64,000 nucleotides of DNA from contig NZ_LVWJ02000019.1 in NCBI RefSeq assembly GCF_001625015.1, positions 434,001 through 498,000 on the forward strand. The letters are read 5' to 3'. Positions 33,901 to 41,853 of the stretch are shown piece by piece; position 1 is the first letter of the stretch, and each line of letters opens with the position of its first letter. Both the position numbers and the translations under genes were made by a program. Source of the stretch: Lewinella sp. 4G2 (GTDB taxonomy: Bacteria > Bacteroidota > Bacteroidia > Chitinophagales > Saprospiraceae). The notes under the pieces are model-generated. The model saw nothing but the letters and a program-made list of their open reading frames with translations, searched no databases and was not told where the DNA came from.

Positions 33901-36170
33901 ATTACAGGGTAAGCACCGAAAGGAGCCTGCGTGATGTCACCATCAGGGTAGATAGCAACGCTGATGTCTACGGTAGAACCGGAACACTCATCAAGAGCGC
34001 CAACACCGGGGCCGTCAAGGCGAACCATAGCAGCACACTCACCACCTACGTTAGTGCGGTAAGTAAGGGTAGCGTCAAGGTTACCTTCACCGTCGATAGT
34101 AGCAGATGGGCTAGAGAACGTTGGGCCGGTGGTGTCACCAACTTTTACGAACTGGCTGAAAGTCTGTACTTCCGTAGGGTTACACCAGTCAACGACGGTG
34201 TAAGTACGCTGGAACTTAACCGTGAATGGGCAAGTCTGGATGGGCGTCTCGTTGTTAGAGAACGTCGTAGCGATCATGGAACAAGCAGCTTCGTTGCTAG
34301 CCAGAGAGAACGTACGCTCACCAAGCTGCAGGAAGGGGAAGTCCTCCTCTTCGGGAAGGAATTCAAGGGCAGAGTTAGCGTTACCACAAGCCTCGATCTC
34401 AACAACTGGGTTGATGTTCTGAGGATTCAGGCTGTCGAGCGTAGGACGGTCGAAAGCGATGGTGAAGCTGGTTACGATTTCAGTGTCAGCACCGGCTTCG
34501 TCTTCGTTCAGTGGCGTACAAGCGTTCTGCTCGTTAGCACGGAAAGTACGGGTGATAACCGTCTGGCCACAACCGTCGGTAGAAGACTCAACAACGTCAG
34601 ATACACATACTTCGATGATACCGGCACAGCCGTCAAAGAAAGTAGGTACGAGCGCCGTGTCGGGAGATACGTCATCGAACATGTCGGGGCTAAGAACTGC
34701 ACGCAATTCAGGAGCCATAGAACCTGGGATGGTAGCACCAGTTACGGAGTTAGCGAGGTAACAACGGCTCACGGTTGGAGCGAGGTTGTTCAGGTTGTTA
34801 GCGTCAACGTCAACACAGAGAAGACCGGAGAGGATGTCATCAACACCTTCTACGAGAACGGGTGGCGTCTTGTCTTCGGCGTTAACCGTACCCCAGCCAG
34901 TGGTGAAGTTTACGATTTCCAGTGGCGGTCCGGGAGGAGTCGCGATGAACTGGAAGTCAGTGATTTCGAAGGTAGAAGTCTCCTGCGTGCTCACTACGTT
35001 GTTACCCTGAAGGATGAACGTAAGCGTATTACCGGGAGCAACTTCGATGTCGGTGATCTTACCGTCGTCCTGAAGGAGTGAGGTAGTTACCTGAGGAAGC
35101 TGGTAAAGAACGTTACCCTCGAAGTCGATTACCGCGAAGTCAAACGTACCGTCAGTTTCTTCGAGGAGTACTTCGTAGCCGAAGCTTACGAAACCAGTCT
35201 CGATGAACATGATGTCAACAACAGCGTCGTCGTCAGCAAGCTCGGTAGAACCGCTACCGGTAGAAGTCATCGTCAGCGTAGCGCCGTCGAATTCAGCCGT
35301 TGCGTCAGGACCAACAGTAGTAGTTACGTTGGGGCCGTCTGGATCGAACTGGTCAACGAAACCGCTGGTGATGTCAAAGTCAGGCTCGAGTGCGTTCACC
35401 ATGAAGGTGTAAGAACCACAACCGTCAACAACGGGACCGTTAGACTGGTCTTCGTCAAGAACGATTACTTCGAAGAAGTCAGGATCAACAGCAATGCTGT
35501 CACCGTCGTCGTCGAAATCACCCGTGAGGACCATTTCAGGAATTACGAGACCCTGGCAGTCATCGTTGAGCGTCAGGTTGATCTCAGAGATGGTTGCGAG
35601 GTTTACGCGCTGCATGTTGGTAGGCGTAAGGTCAGTCTGTGGGCCGAAAGCAAGGCTAGCGCCTACGAACGTACCGGTGTCGCCACCGAACTGGTCGTAA
35701 ACGTTAAGCTTCCACGTTCCCGTTACGTCGTCACCACCGAACATGGTGTTGAAGGGGAAGAGTGGGCGAGCAGAAAGAGTGAGGGCGTCCGTACCGGGAA
35801 CACCACCTTCAACGGCGATAGAGGCCGTGTCCGCGTAGATGTAACCGTTGTAGCCATCATTATCACCACCGGAACCGGTCGTGACTACAGTTTCGATACC
35901 GTCAGGATTAACGAGTACCAGGAAAAGATCGCCCACGAAAGTGTGGTCGATGAAAAGCTGAAGGCTCTGGATCTCGATGTCTTCACCGAGGGTACCCTCA
36001 GCGTCTACGTCGAAGTTGAAGGATTGGAAGTTGCCTTCGTATCCTCCACCACCGGTGCCTTCCAGCGGGATGATTTCCCCCACGCCGTCGGCCTGGTAGG
36101 TTTGTGCTGTCAACCCGATACTGCAGAGGCAGCATAGAGCTAACATAAGCAAATGTTTTGTTTGCTTCAT
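30930..36170 (-). CDS. Giant T9SS-exported protein: P domain, Ig-like modules, dockerin-like module
   Basis: 1746 aa from MKQTKHLLMLALCCLCSIG at 36170; the longer frame to 36215 places residues before the signal peptide. After the signal peptide (1-23) comes a proprotein-convertase P-like domain at about 35-170 (LQLFIDHTFVGDLFLVLVNP, TGTWKLNVYD). About 1,200 residues of repeated beta modules with paired Cys follow. Near 1450-1500 comes a dockerin-like segment (AADVNQDQNLNVLDMVGIQR), then a cohesin-like or adhesion part, and a T9SS type A tail (VTLSIQDVQGRTILV, ATKKMVVVR). It is probably released or attached to the surface and may bind host or matrix. Terminator at 30850. Confidence 0.85.
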   Translation of the reverse strand: MKQTKHLLMLALCCLCSIGLTAQTYQADGVGEIIPLEGTGGGGYEGNFQSFNFDVDAEGTLGEDIEIQSLQLFIDHTFVGDLFLVLVNPDGIETVVTTGSGGDNDGYNGYIYADTASIAVEGGVPGTDALTLSARPLFPFNTMFGGDDVTGTWKLNVYDQFGGDTGTFVGASLAFGPQTDLTPTNMQRVNLATISEINLTLNDDCQGLVIPEMVLTGDFDDDGDSIAVDPDFFEVIVLDEDQSNGPVVDGCGSYTFMVNALEPDFDITSGFVDQFDPDGPNVTTTVGPDATAEFDGATLTMTSTGSGSTELADDDAVVDIMFIETGFVSFGYEVLLEETDGTFDFAVIDFEGNVLYQLPQVTTSLLQDDGKITDIEVAPGNTLTFILQGNNVVSTQETSTFEITDFQFIATPPGPPLEIVNFTTGWGTVNAEDKTPPVLVEGVDDILSGLLCVDVDANNLNNLAPTVSRCYLANSVTGATIPGSMAPELRAVLSPDMFDDVSPDTALVPTFFDGCAGIIEVCVSDVVESSTDGCGQTVITRTFRANEQNACTPLNEDEAGADTEIVTSFTIAFDRPTLDSLNPQNINPVVEIEACGNANSALEFLPEEEDFPFLQLGERTFSLASNEAACSMIATTFSNNETPIQTCPFTVKFQRTYTVVDWCNPTEVQTFSQFVKVGDTTGPTFSSPSATIDGEGNLDATLTYRTNVGGECAAMVRLDGPGVGALDECSGSTVDISVAIYPDGDITQAPFGAYPVMLSNGAPEMSDPLEVGDYAFVYTSTDECGNQTVSTVPFQVVDGNGPAAFCEDGLNIGLSRPAGLAVVTPQQIDKGSFDDCSSELTYQLGVGEDMTSIPTEFSDEIVFTCDDLGTQFVTLEITDEEENVNYCWTTVLVELKVGDTPTCIAPSAVTLTCSEFTTALPGNLEEATDEELNAAFGVATGVGTCGAEVTGEFVVNNLNECGIGTAVREYQATDPQGGVSQNTCTQLITIVGIYDYQIVLPGNARTNDCMDEFEADELEIVGGACDLPVVTPVTEEIFNTAGEECYQIRTTYTIVNTCEFDPATGGTTEISRDGLDVSDSDPIYLNVVSNNAATEGDDLAFVSGSDNVQFTPNDDDDLELVGYAASAGRGNFTYVQNINVFDRTSPVVEAAAPTACVPGCTADLSLPFTATDECLAPRIQLELDPNFTGTFEAATVDGVVITLDATDADNGNYVINATGVPAGDHAIRITAIDGCGNATPAIVQVSVCGDVAPVPLCIGTLIATLQDDGNGGGVAEVWATDFLTNSPLVDCFGDDVTKYGIVRAGEGPATADMIGLDVTCADAGELVAVEVYAFSDNVSDDVAPAFCSVLIQVDEGDGVDCGGGGNISGTIVTNSSSAMGNVEVTLTGADDMDVMDMSDDNGSFSFVNLPLGGDYTLTPAYQEPVNLQEVKISDVVMISSVILGTAQFESDYDYLAADVNQDQNLNVLDMVGIQRVILGLDDNFATGESWGFVPADVDVSNPYATAFPEVINANDLEANVLDADFVAFAYGNVTGEGRTAMTIEAADAALAAGETHTLTIDAAELAGFQGTIELAAGLELVAADYAGEGALNLNYAAQGQIAVALLGGSVSLEVRATEAGNLSDYVTLTDAIAVREGVAANGASGAINLTFGAVAAGEAVTTLGEATPNPVVESTMINYTLAADSDVTLSIQDVQGRTILVRNLRGTAGVNGELINVADLNGATGVLTYTLVAGDFSATKKMVVVR

Positions 36171-36434
36171 AAGATTACGATTTAATTGAAAAGATTGAAA
36201 GCCCAAATCAGGCATGTATTAAAGGTTATCGGTTAGCTACGCACAGGGCATAGCAGTGTCTTTTGGTCGATTTTATCACGTAAAGCTAATATGTCTCAGC
36301 ACTTGCACAAAACTTGCGGGCACTTTTATGATTTATTCACCGTTATCGTCAACTCAGAGAAGAGGCCGATCCGCCGTTAGTCCCCGCTCTCTATAGGTTT
36401 ACGGCCCGTCCGTGTTCACTTGCCCCTTGCCCTG

Positions 36435-36452
36435 GCACCCGCGGCAGCGCCC
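36435..36452 (-). repeat. Dispersed 16-bp repeat, intergenic copy
   Basis: GCACCCGCGGCAGCGCCC on the plus strand, G/A variant in the middle. It lies about 55 bases from a terminator hairpin. Confidence 0.72.
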
Positions 36453-36504
36453 GGAGAATGGGTATGAAAAGCGCGAATACATTAGGAACACCAGGGCTGA
36501 AAGC

Positions 36505-36540
36505 AAAAAATGCCCCGCCAGTTAGACCGACGGGGCATTC
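36505..36540 (-). terminator. Terminator of the coaX / OMP / TPR run
   Basis: Stem ATGCCCCG / CGGGGCAT with TTTTTTGC on the minus strand, 20 bases past the TPR gene stop. Confidence 0.88.
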
Positions 36541-36559
36541 TACAAACAATTGTTTGATC

Positions 36560-37954
36560 TTAGTTGAAGCGCAGCTTCACTTTCTCGTTGATTCCACAGC
36601 CAACGGTGAGTACCTGACCTTCCGAATGGCTCCGGCTAAAGGCATCTGCTTTGATGGGCATTGAGTTAGAGTAGTTGGCGATCCGGCTGCTGGCCGTTCC
36701 GGCTACTTCGCTATCAATGCTGCGGGCGTAAGCGTACTTGTCGATGGCGGCAAGTACGGCAAGGCGCTGGTCGTAAGCATCGCCACAGTTGCGGCTCATG
36801 CGGCCGTAGATGTCACCGATGAGGATGTAGGGCTTACCCCATCCACCCTTGAGGGACGCGGCTTTGTTGGCGTTGACGCGGGCGGAACCGTACTGACCAA
36901 GCTTGGCGTTCTGGATGGAAGCAATCTGGTAGTAGACTTGCGCTTTCTTCTCGTTGTCGTCGATGAGGTCGATTGCCTTTTCGTATTCAGCGACAGCACA
37001 AGCGTAATCCTCGGCGTCGTAACACTCACGAGCGGTATAGGTAGGATCGTTCTTGCGGCGCTCCTCCTCGTACTCTTCGGCGCGGGAGGCGTATACGACA
37101 TCGTAACGAGCCTGTACTTTCTGGACGAATGCGTCGCTCTCGTCACAACCCTGAGCTTTCGCCTTGGCTACTACGTAAAGGAGCATTTTAAGATCATCCT
37201 GGTTCTCTTCGAACGTGGGGAGCAGCTGCTGCTTGAAGTACTCACAGTCAAAGATCTGGTCTTCGTACTTCTTGATGGCCGCTACGAGGTTGGCTTTTGC
37301 ATCACCGTAGTACTGCGCGTAATCGCTACCGGTGTTGGCATCGGCAAGTGCGACGCCCTTTTCGTAGAGGGAGCGAACGCGGTCAGCGTCAATTTGCTCT
37401 TTCTCGAAGTAGTAGCCTAACAACTGGCCGAGTGGCGGGAGCACGATGTACTCCGTCTTGTCACCCCCTTTTTCCATGGCGGCTTCAATCACATCGATGG
37501 CCTGAAGGCTGTAACCGTTGAGGTAGAACATATCGTAACCCTTACGGCCGAGGATGTAAGCTTCCTCCTCGGGGTAACAGGCGAGTTGCTCGTCGTAAAG
37601 TTCCACGAGGCGCTGACCGTATTCCTTTTTCTTGGCGGCATCAGTCGTTTTTTGAATCATGGCGCGGTAGAGAAGGCGGCCATCGCGGTAGTGCGTAGCA
37701 CGCTTGCCATCGGCAGCGGGAGCAATATCGTAAACGGTCTTCCAGCTATTAAAAGCGGCGTCGAAGTCGGATTGGGGCATCGCGGCTACCTGTTCGGCCG
37801 TTTTGTCCTTCACGAAGTTGCGGTAAGAGACGTGAGCATCGGTGGCCTTATCCATCTGGGGAGAGTCCACCCAAGTGGCACACTGAGCGTTTGCCGTGGC
37901 GGCCGTAGCGCAGAGAACCAGCAGCAGGGTTAGTTTTCTTAGTAAGTTTTGCAT
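36560..37954 (-). CDS. Exported TPR protein
   Basis: 464 aa. The signal peptide ends TANAQ (about residue 23). Helical repeats run through the chain; clear TPR-like units occur at about 310-345 (ARECYDAEDYACAVAEYEKA) and 355-390 (QVYYQIASIQNAKLGQYGSARVNA split by short links). Near the C-terminus is GVKNDYG-like RSHSEGQVLTVGCGINEKVK. It begins nine bases after the stop of the outer-membrane-protein gene, forming an operon with it and coaX. Proteins of this position in Bacteroidota coaX operons are common, and their role is undefined; envelope assembly is a guess. Confidence 0.82.
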   Translation of the reverse strand: MQNLLRKLTLLLVLCATAATANAQCATWVDSPQMDKATDAHVSYRNFVKDKTAEQVAAMPQSDFDAAFNSWKTVYDIAPAADGKRATHYRDGRLLYRAMIQKTTDAAKKKEYGQRLVELYDEQLACYPEEEAYILGRKGYDMFYLNGYSLQAIDVIEAAMEKGGDKTEYIVLPPLGQLLGYYFEKEQIDADRVRSLYEKGVALADANTGSDYAQYYGDAKANLVAAIKKYEDQIFDCEYFKQQLLPTFEENQDDLKMLLYVVAKAKAQGCDESDAFVQKVQARYDVVYASRAEEYEEERRKNDPTYTARECYDAEDYACAVAEYEKAIDLIDDNEKKAQVYYQIASIQNAKLGQYGSARVNANKAASLKGGWGKPYILIGDIYGRMSRNCGDAYDQRLAVLAAIDKYAYARSIDSEVAGTASSRIANYSNSMPIKADAFSRSHSEGQVLTVGCGINEKVKLRFN

Positions 37955-37963
37955 GTTGGCTTA

Positions 37964-39343
37964 TTAATTGAGTTTACGTTTAAAGAACCATGAGTTATCG
38001 TTTAACGAGAAGCCCAGGGTGAGTTGTATGTAGTTTTCGTCCAGCACGTCCTTGACGCCGAACTGTCCGGCTTCCACGGCGAAGTCTACGAAAGACACCT
38101 GGTTGCGGGGGAGGCGGAGCGGAAAACCCGCACCGAGGGTAACGGCGTTGCGGCGAACCTGTTGGCCATCCACGGAACGCGGATCATCCTCCAGGCGCAG
38201 GCCCGCACGGTACCTTACTCTTTTCCAATAGCTGTTGAAGCTAGCAATGTTCGGTATGTACTGGATGCCAAAAGCGATCCGGTTGGCGTCCAGCAACCGA
38301 TCCGGGTTGACGGTATTGACGTATTCGCTGCCGTTCTGCATCCCGAACTCTACGCCGACGTAAAGGCGGTTGATTTGCTCATAAGCTATTCCTGCATTCA
38401 GCGTGCTGGGCATCGTGACGGTGCCAAAGGTCTCCTGCACTCCCCCACCGATCGTGTCGGATAGGAATAATTGGCCGTTGGGGCTAAAGCGACGAAGCAC
38501 GCTGGTTGCGTCCACCTCCACGTCTCCACCAAACTGGCCGCTCAAGCCCAGTAAGATGCGTTTGCCGTTGGGCACTAACTCTCCATCATCGTTGGTCATC
38601 TTGAAGTTATAGGCGTACTGCACGCCGTATCCAAAGGTGAGCCCATCCAGCGCACTTTCCTGCAGCAGTTCACTGGCCAGCGATTCTTCCACTTCATCAA
38701 AAATGACCAGGCGGCTGTTGGTCGTCTTGCCAAAGTTGTAGTTCAGGTTCACACCAGCGCTCAAGGACTTGTAGCGGAAGGCATTTGACCAGGTGAATCG
38801 GTATGCGCCACCCTTACCTCGTAGGATATTGGTCGTGCGACCAAATTGATCACTCTCACCGTCCAAGGCCAGGTCGTAGCCCACAACCGTTGTGGGTGCT
38901 ACTGAGAAAGCCATGCCGGCATTCCAGTTGTCGTCCTGCCGGTCGATGCTCTGCGTAATTGGGCTGCGGAGTGGGAATCCCAGCGCGAGGTAGCGGAGGT
39001 TACCCTGGTCCGTAGTAGCCGATCCGCTGGCATCCGTCAGGTCTGCGCGGCGGGCGTAGATACCCAGTTCAAAGCTGGCGCTCCGCAGGCTAGCCAGGGA
39101 GGCCGGGTTCTGGATATTCAGGTGGAAAGCATTTTGGTACGTCGTGTACATCGCTCCCATTCCGGAGTTGGCGGCGTGGACCTGATCCAACGGGTTGCCC
39201 AAACCAGTACGTGAGAGGGGGCTATTCAGCTTCGGCCGAATTTCCGACACGTCCGAAAGCACGCTCTGCCCGCACAATGGCGCACCACTCAGGAGGAGTA
39301 GCGCGTAGAGGAGCAGACTTGATTTACGATTCGTTGGGTACAT
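37964..39343 (-). CDS. Outer-membrane beta-barrel protein of the coaX operon
   Basis: 459 aa from MYPTNRKSSLLLYALLLL at 39343, which overlaps the coaX end by 20 bases; longer frames to 39439 add only residues read through coaX. A signal peptide (about 1-27) is followed by alternating hydrophobic strands ending in aromatic residues (NAFRYKSLSAGVNLNYNFGK, FGYGVQYAYNFKM, YVGVEFGMQNG) and a final VDFAVEAGQFG...LTLGFSL strand, as expected for a barrel of the FadL/PorV-like type. No function is assigned. The coaX / OMP / TPR order recurs in Bacteroidota. Confidence 0.78.
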   Translation of the reverse strand: MYPTNRKSSLLLYALLLLSGAPLCGQSVLSDVSEIRPKLNSPLSRTGLGNPLDQVHAANSGMGAMYTTYQNAFHLNIQNPASLASLRSASFELGIYARRADLTDASGSATTDQGNLRYLALGFPLRSPITQSIDRQDDNWNAGMAFSVAPTTVVGYDLALDGESDQFGRTTNILRGKGGAYRFTWSNAFRYKSLSAGVNLNYNFGKTTNSRLVIFDEVEESLASELLQESALDGLTFGYGVQYAYNFKMTNDDGELVPNGKRILLGLSGQFGGDVEVDATSVLRRFSPNGQLFLSDTIGGGVQETFGTVTMPSTLNAGIAYEQINRLYVGVEFGMQNGSEYVNTVNPDRLLDANRIAFGIQYIPNIASFNSYWKRVRYRAGLRLEDDPRSVDGQQVRRNAVTLGAGFPLRLPRNQVSFVDFAVEAGQFGVKDVLDENYIQLTLGFSLNDNSWFFKRKLN

Positions 39344-40118
39344 AAGTTGACGTGATTTCGATAAGGCCGCGCAGGACCAGGTTAGGGCGATAGGAACAAG
39401 GCACGGACAATTGTTCAGCAAGCCACTCACCATCTCCACCGGTCAGAATTAATTCCAGACCGGGGTAGGTGGCAGCCAGGCGGTGGTACAAACCTTCCAG
39501 TTCATAAACCAATCCGCGCATGGCACCGTGGCGCAGCGCCGCAACCGTTGCATCCCCTACCGTACCCGAAGGCGTAAGGGGATCCGGCAGCGGAAGGCGC
39601 GCGGTAAACTCGTGCATGGCCCGCAACCGCATCCGCATCCCGGGGCTAATGTTGCCGCCGTGGTGCAGACCATTTGCGTCCACCAAATCACTCGTTACGC
39701 AAGTTCCGGCGTCCACAATCAGATAAGCGGTTGTTGGGTTGGGCGCTGCCGCGGGTGCAGGGTGAGTGGGTAAATCCGCCCGCATACCGAGGATGGCCGC
39801 GATCCGGTCCTGACCCAACGTTTCCGGAGTAGTGTAAACGGAAGGGAAAGGGAGGGGCGAGCCGGGCTGCAGTGAATAGAGGCGGATGCCTGCTGTTGTC
39901 CATTTGTCCAGAACCTCTTGAGGTGGCTCGTTCGCCACTGAGGAATAGACGATGTTCCTGACGCGATGGTTGGTCACCAATTCGTCCGCAACGTGCCAAT
40001 CGGCGTAGTCGAAGCGAACCGGCGGGCTGATCAGTTCCCCCTCCCGGAATACACCCGCTTTCGCGGAAGAATTCCCCATGTCAATGGCCAGGGTGGACGA
40101 TTTGATCGGCGTTTCCAT
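39324..40118 (-). CDS. coaX: Type III pantothenate kinase CoaX, with in-frame repeat insertion
   Basis: 264 aa. The acetate/sugar-kinase-type ATP motif is LAIDMGNSSAKAG (about 9-21), the base-binding and catalytic motif is IVDAGTCVTSDLV (about 133-145) with HHGGNISPG, and GDATVAALRHGAM and LTGGDG complete the fold. CoaX phosphorylates pantothenate, the first step to coenzyme A. Between RADLP and the catalytic DAGT is an unusual segment THPAPAAAPNPTT that contains a copy of the dispersed repeat (residues 121-126); most CoaX proteins have a short turn there. It is about 68 bases from purH upstream. Confidence 0.93.
   Translation of the reverse strand: METPIKSSTLAIDMGNSSAKAGVFREGELISPPVRFDYADWHVADELVTNHRVRNIVYSSVANEPPQEVLDKWTTAGIRLYSLQPGSPLPFPSVYTTPETLGQDRIAAILGMRADLPTHPAPAAAPNPTTAYLIVDAGTCVTSDLVDANGLHHGGNISPGMRMRLRAMHEFTARLPLPDPLTPSGTVGDATVAALRHGAMRGLVYELEGLYHRLAATYPGLELILTGGDGEWLAEQLSVPCSYRPNLVLRGLIEITSTYVPNES
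39741..39758 (+). repeat. Dispersed 16-bp repeat inside coaX
   Basis: GGGCGCTGCCGCGGGTGC on the plus strand; on the coding strand it is read GCA CCC GCG GCA GCG CCC (APAAAP, residues 121-126), just before the catalytic DAGT segment. Confidence 0.75.
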
Positions 40119-40187
40119 ATCGTAAAGTCGGCGATAAGACGCTCGGGGCGGGCCCGGGGGTTCTTAAGCCGGCGTTAAATATTTTGA

Positions 40188-41720
40188 TTAATGCTTGAAG
40201 TGCCGAACGCCGGTAGTGACCATGGCCATACCACGCTCATTACATGCGGCAATTGAGTCCTTATCCCGAATTGAACCACCCGGCTGGACGACGGCTTTGA
40301 TGCCCGCTTCGTGGGCGATCTCAACGCAATCGCTAAAGGGGAAGAAAGCGTCGGAGGCCATTACGGCACCCTCCGTCGTAAAACCGAAGGCGCCCGCCTT
40401 GTGGATGGCCTGCTTGAGCGCATCCACCCGGCTCGTTTGCCCACAACCCATGGAGATCAGCTGGTTATCGCGCACCAGAGCGATGGTGTTGGACTTCAGA
40501 TGCTTCGCACACTTATTAGCGAATACCAAATCCTCCACCTCCGCTTGCGTAGGCTCCCGATCGGTGACGACGGTGAAGTCAGCGGCCGTTTCCGTTTTGC
40601 GGTCGGTATCCTGAGCGACTACGCCGTTGAGGAGGGTCTTGAAACTGCGGTGCTGCTGCTCCAGGTGGTGGTACTGCAGGAGGATCCGTTTTTTCTTCTT
40701 GCTGAGAAGTTCGCGGGCGGCGTCGGTAAAGTCCGGGGCGATGAGTACTTCGTAGAAGAGCTTATCGATTTCCTGCGCCGTGGTGAGTTCCACCGGCTTG
40801 TTGGTGATCAGAATGCCACCAAAGGCAGAAACGTTGTCGGCAGCAAGGGCAGCATTCCAGGCTTCCAATTGGGAATCCCGGACGGCAACGCCACAGGCAT
40901 TGGTGTGCTTCAGGATGGCGAAAGCGGGCTTACCGTGCTCGAACTCAGCCATCAGCCCAACTGCGGCGTCGATGTCGACGAGGTTGTTGTAGCTGACATC
41001 CTTACCATTCAGCTTGGTGAACATCTGTTCGAAGTGACCGTAGAAGGTCGCTTTCTGGTGAGGGTTTTCGCCGTAGCGGAGGGGCGTGGCGTGTAGCTCA
41101 CTCACTTTCAGGACGTCTAATCCTTCGTCCTCGTTAAAGTAATTGAAGATCGCCGTATCGTAGTGGCTGCTCACCGCAAAAGCACGGCGGGCCAGGTTGC
41201 GGCGGTCGGCCAGATCGGTGGTGCCTTCCTTCTCGTCGAGGATGGTCTGCAGGGTAGCGTAGTCATCCTGGCTGGGCACGATCACCACGTCGTTGTAGTT
41301 CTTCGCCGCGGCGCGGATAAGGGCGATCCCGCCGATGTCGATCTTCTCGATGATGAGTTCCTCTTCTTCCGTGTTGGCGACGGTTTCTTCGAAGGGGTAA
41401 AGGTCAACAATGATGAGGTCGATCTCCGGAATGTCGTACTTCTCCAGTTGGCCGAGGTGGTCGGCTTCCCGGCGGGCTAGGATTCCCCCGTGCACCTTTG
41501 GGTGGAGGGTCTTAACACGGCCGTCCAGGATGGAAGGGTAACCCGTCAGGTCCTCTACGGGTACGACGCCGATACCGCGGTCGCGGATGAACGTTTCGGT
41601 GCCACCGGTGCTGTAGATTGTGACGCCCAGTTTATCCAGCGCATCCACAATGGGCCCGAGGCCGTCTTTATGGTACACGGAAACTAGGGCGGATTTGATT
41701 TTCCTCTCGGTCATAGCCAC
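40188..41720 (-). CDS. purH: Bifunctional AICAR transformylase / IMP cyclohydrolase
   Basis: 510 aa, normal length. The N-terminal IMP cyclohydrolase (MGS-like) domain shows ALVSVYHKDGLGPIV, STGGTETFI and LDGRVKTLHPKVHGGIL. The C-terminal transformylase has LRYGENPHQKA, KHTNACGVAV, AFGGILITN and the closing SDAFFPFSD, GGSIRDKDSI and GVRHFKH. It carries out the last two steps of de novo IMP synthesis. Start at ATG 41720; ATG 41714 is also possible. A -7 box and the TTGCGAGT repeat lie upstream. Confidence 0.97.
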   Translation of the reverse strand: MAMTERKIKSALVSVYHKDGLGPIVDALDKLGVTIYSTGGTETFIRDRGIGVVPVEDLTGYPSILDGRVKTLHPKVHGGILARREADHLGQLEKYDIPEIDLIIVDLYPFEETVANTEEEELIIEKIDIGGIALIRAAAKNYNDVVIVPSQDDYATLQTILDEKEGTTDLADRRNLARRAFAVSSHYDTAIFNYFNEDEGLDVLKVSELHATPLRYGENPHQKATFYGHFEQMFTKLNGKDVSYNNLVDIDAAVGLMAEFEHGKPAFAILKHTNACGVAVRDSQLEAWNAALAADNVSAFGGILITNKPVELTTAQEIDKLFYEVLIAPDFTDAARELLSKKKKRILLQYHHLEQQHRSFKTLLNGVVAQDTDRKTETAADFTVVTDREPTQAEVEDLVFANKCAKHLKSNTIALVRDNQLISMGCGQTSRVDALKQAIHKAGAFGFTTEGAVMASDAFFPFSDCVEIAHEAGIKAVVQPGGSIRDKDSIAACNERGMAMVTTGVRHFKH

Positions 41721-41738
41721 TTGGTCATTTTGAGGGCG

Positions 41739-41746
41739 CGAAGGTA
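41739..41746 (-). promoter_or_regulatory. -7 box of purH
   Basis: TACCTTCG on the minus strand, 18 bases upstream of ATG 41720. Confidence 0.45.
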
Positions 41747-41755
41747 GGGGTTTTT

Positions 41756-41853
41756 GAGTTGCGAGTGTCGAGTTGCAAGTATCGAGTTACGAGTTGCACA
41801 ACTTGCTACTTGCTACTTGCTACTTGCTACTCGCTACTGATTACTCGCAACTC
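41756..41853. repeat. Hairpin repeat of GAGTTGC and TTGCTAC sub-units
   Basis: The outer arms GAGTTGCGAGT (41756-41766) and ACTCGCAACTC (41843-41853) are perfectly complementary. Inside are GAGTTGC/TCGAGTT units followed by about five tandem TTGCTAC heptamers. The right arm encodes the last residues (GVASN) of the unknown gene at 41834-42820 and supplies its stop codon. Confidence 0.75.

Larger units (their letters stand above)
36171..36559. other. Intergenic region with repeat and terminator
   Basis: Between the 1746-aa gene start and the TPR gene end. It holds the terminator of the TPR gene (36505-36540), a dispersed repeat copy (36435-36452), and an AT-richer leader before the 1746-aa gene ending AATCGTAATCTT. 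No gene is seen. Confidence 0.65.

Noticed and set aside
31503-35081. A 1192-codon open frame on the plus strand opposite the 1746-aa T9SS gene
   Set aside because: Its sequence is low in any fold-like pattern and mirrors the codon bias of the real gene (few TTA, CTA or TCA codons on the coding strand leave the opposite strand open). The minus-strand gene has a signal peptide, domains and a T9SS tail.
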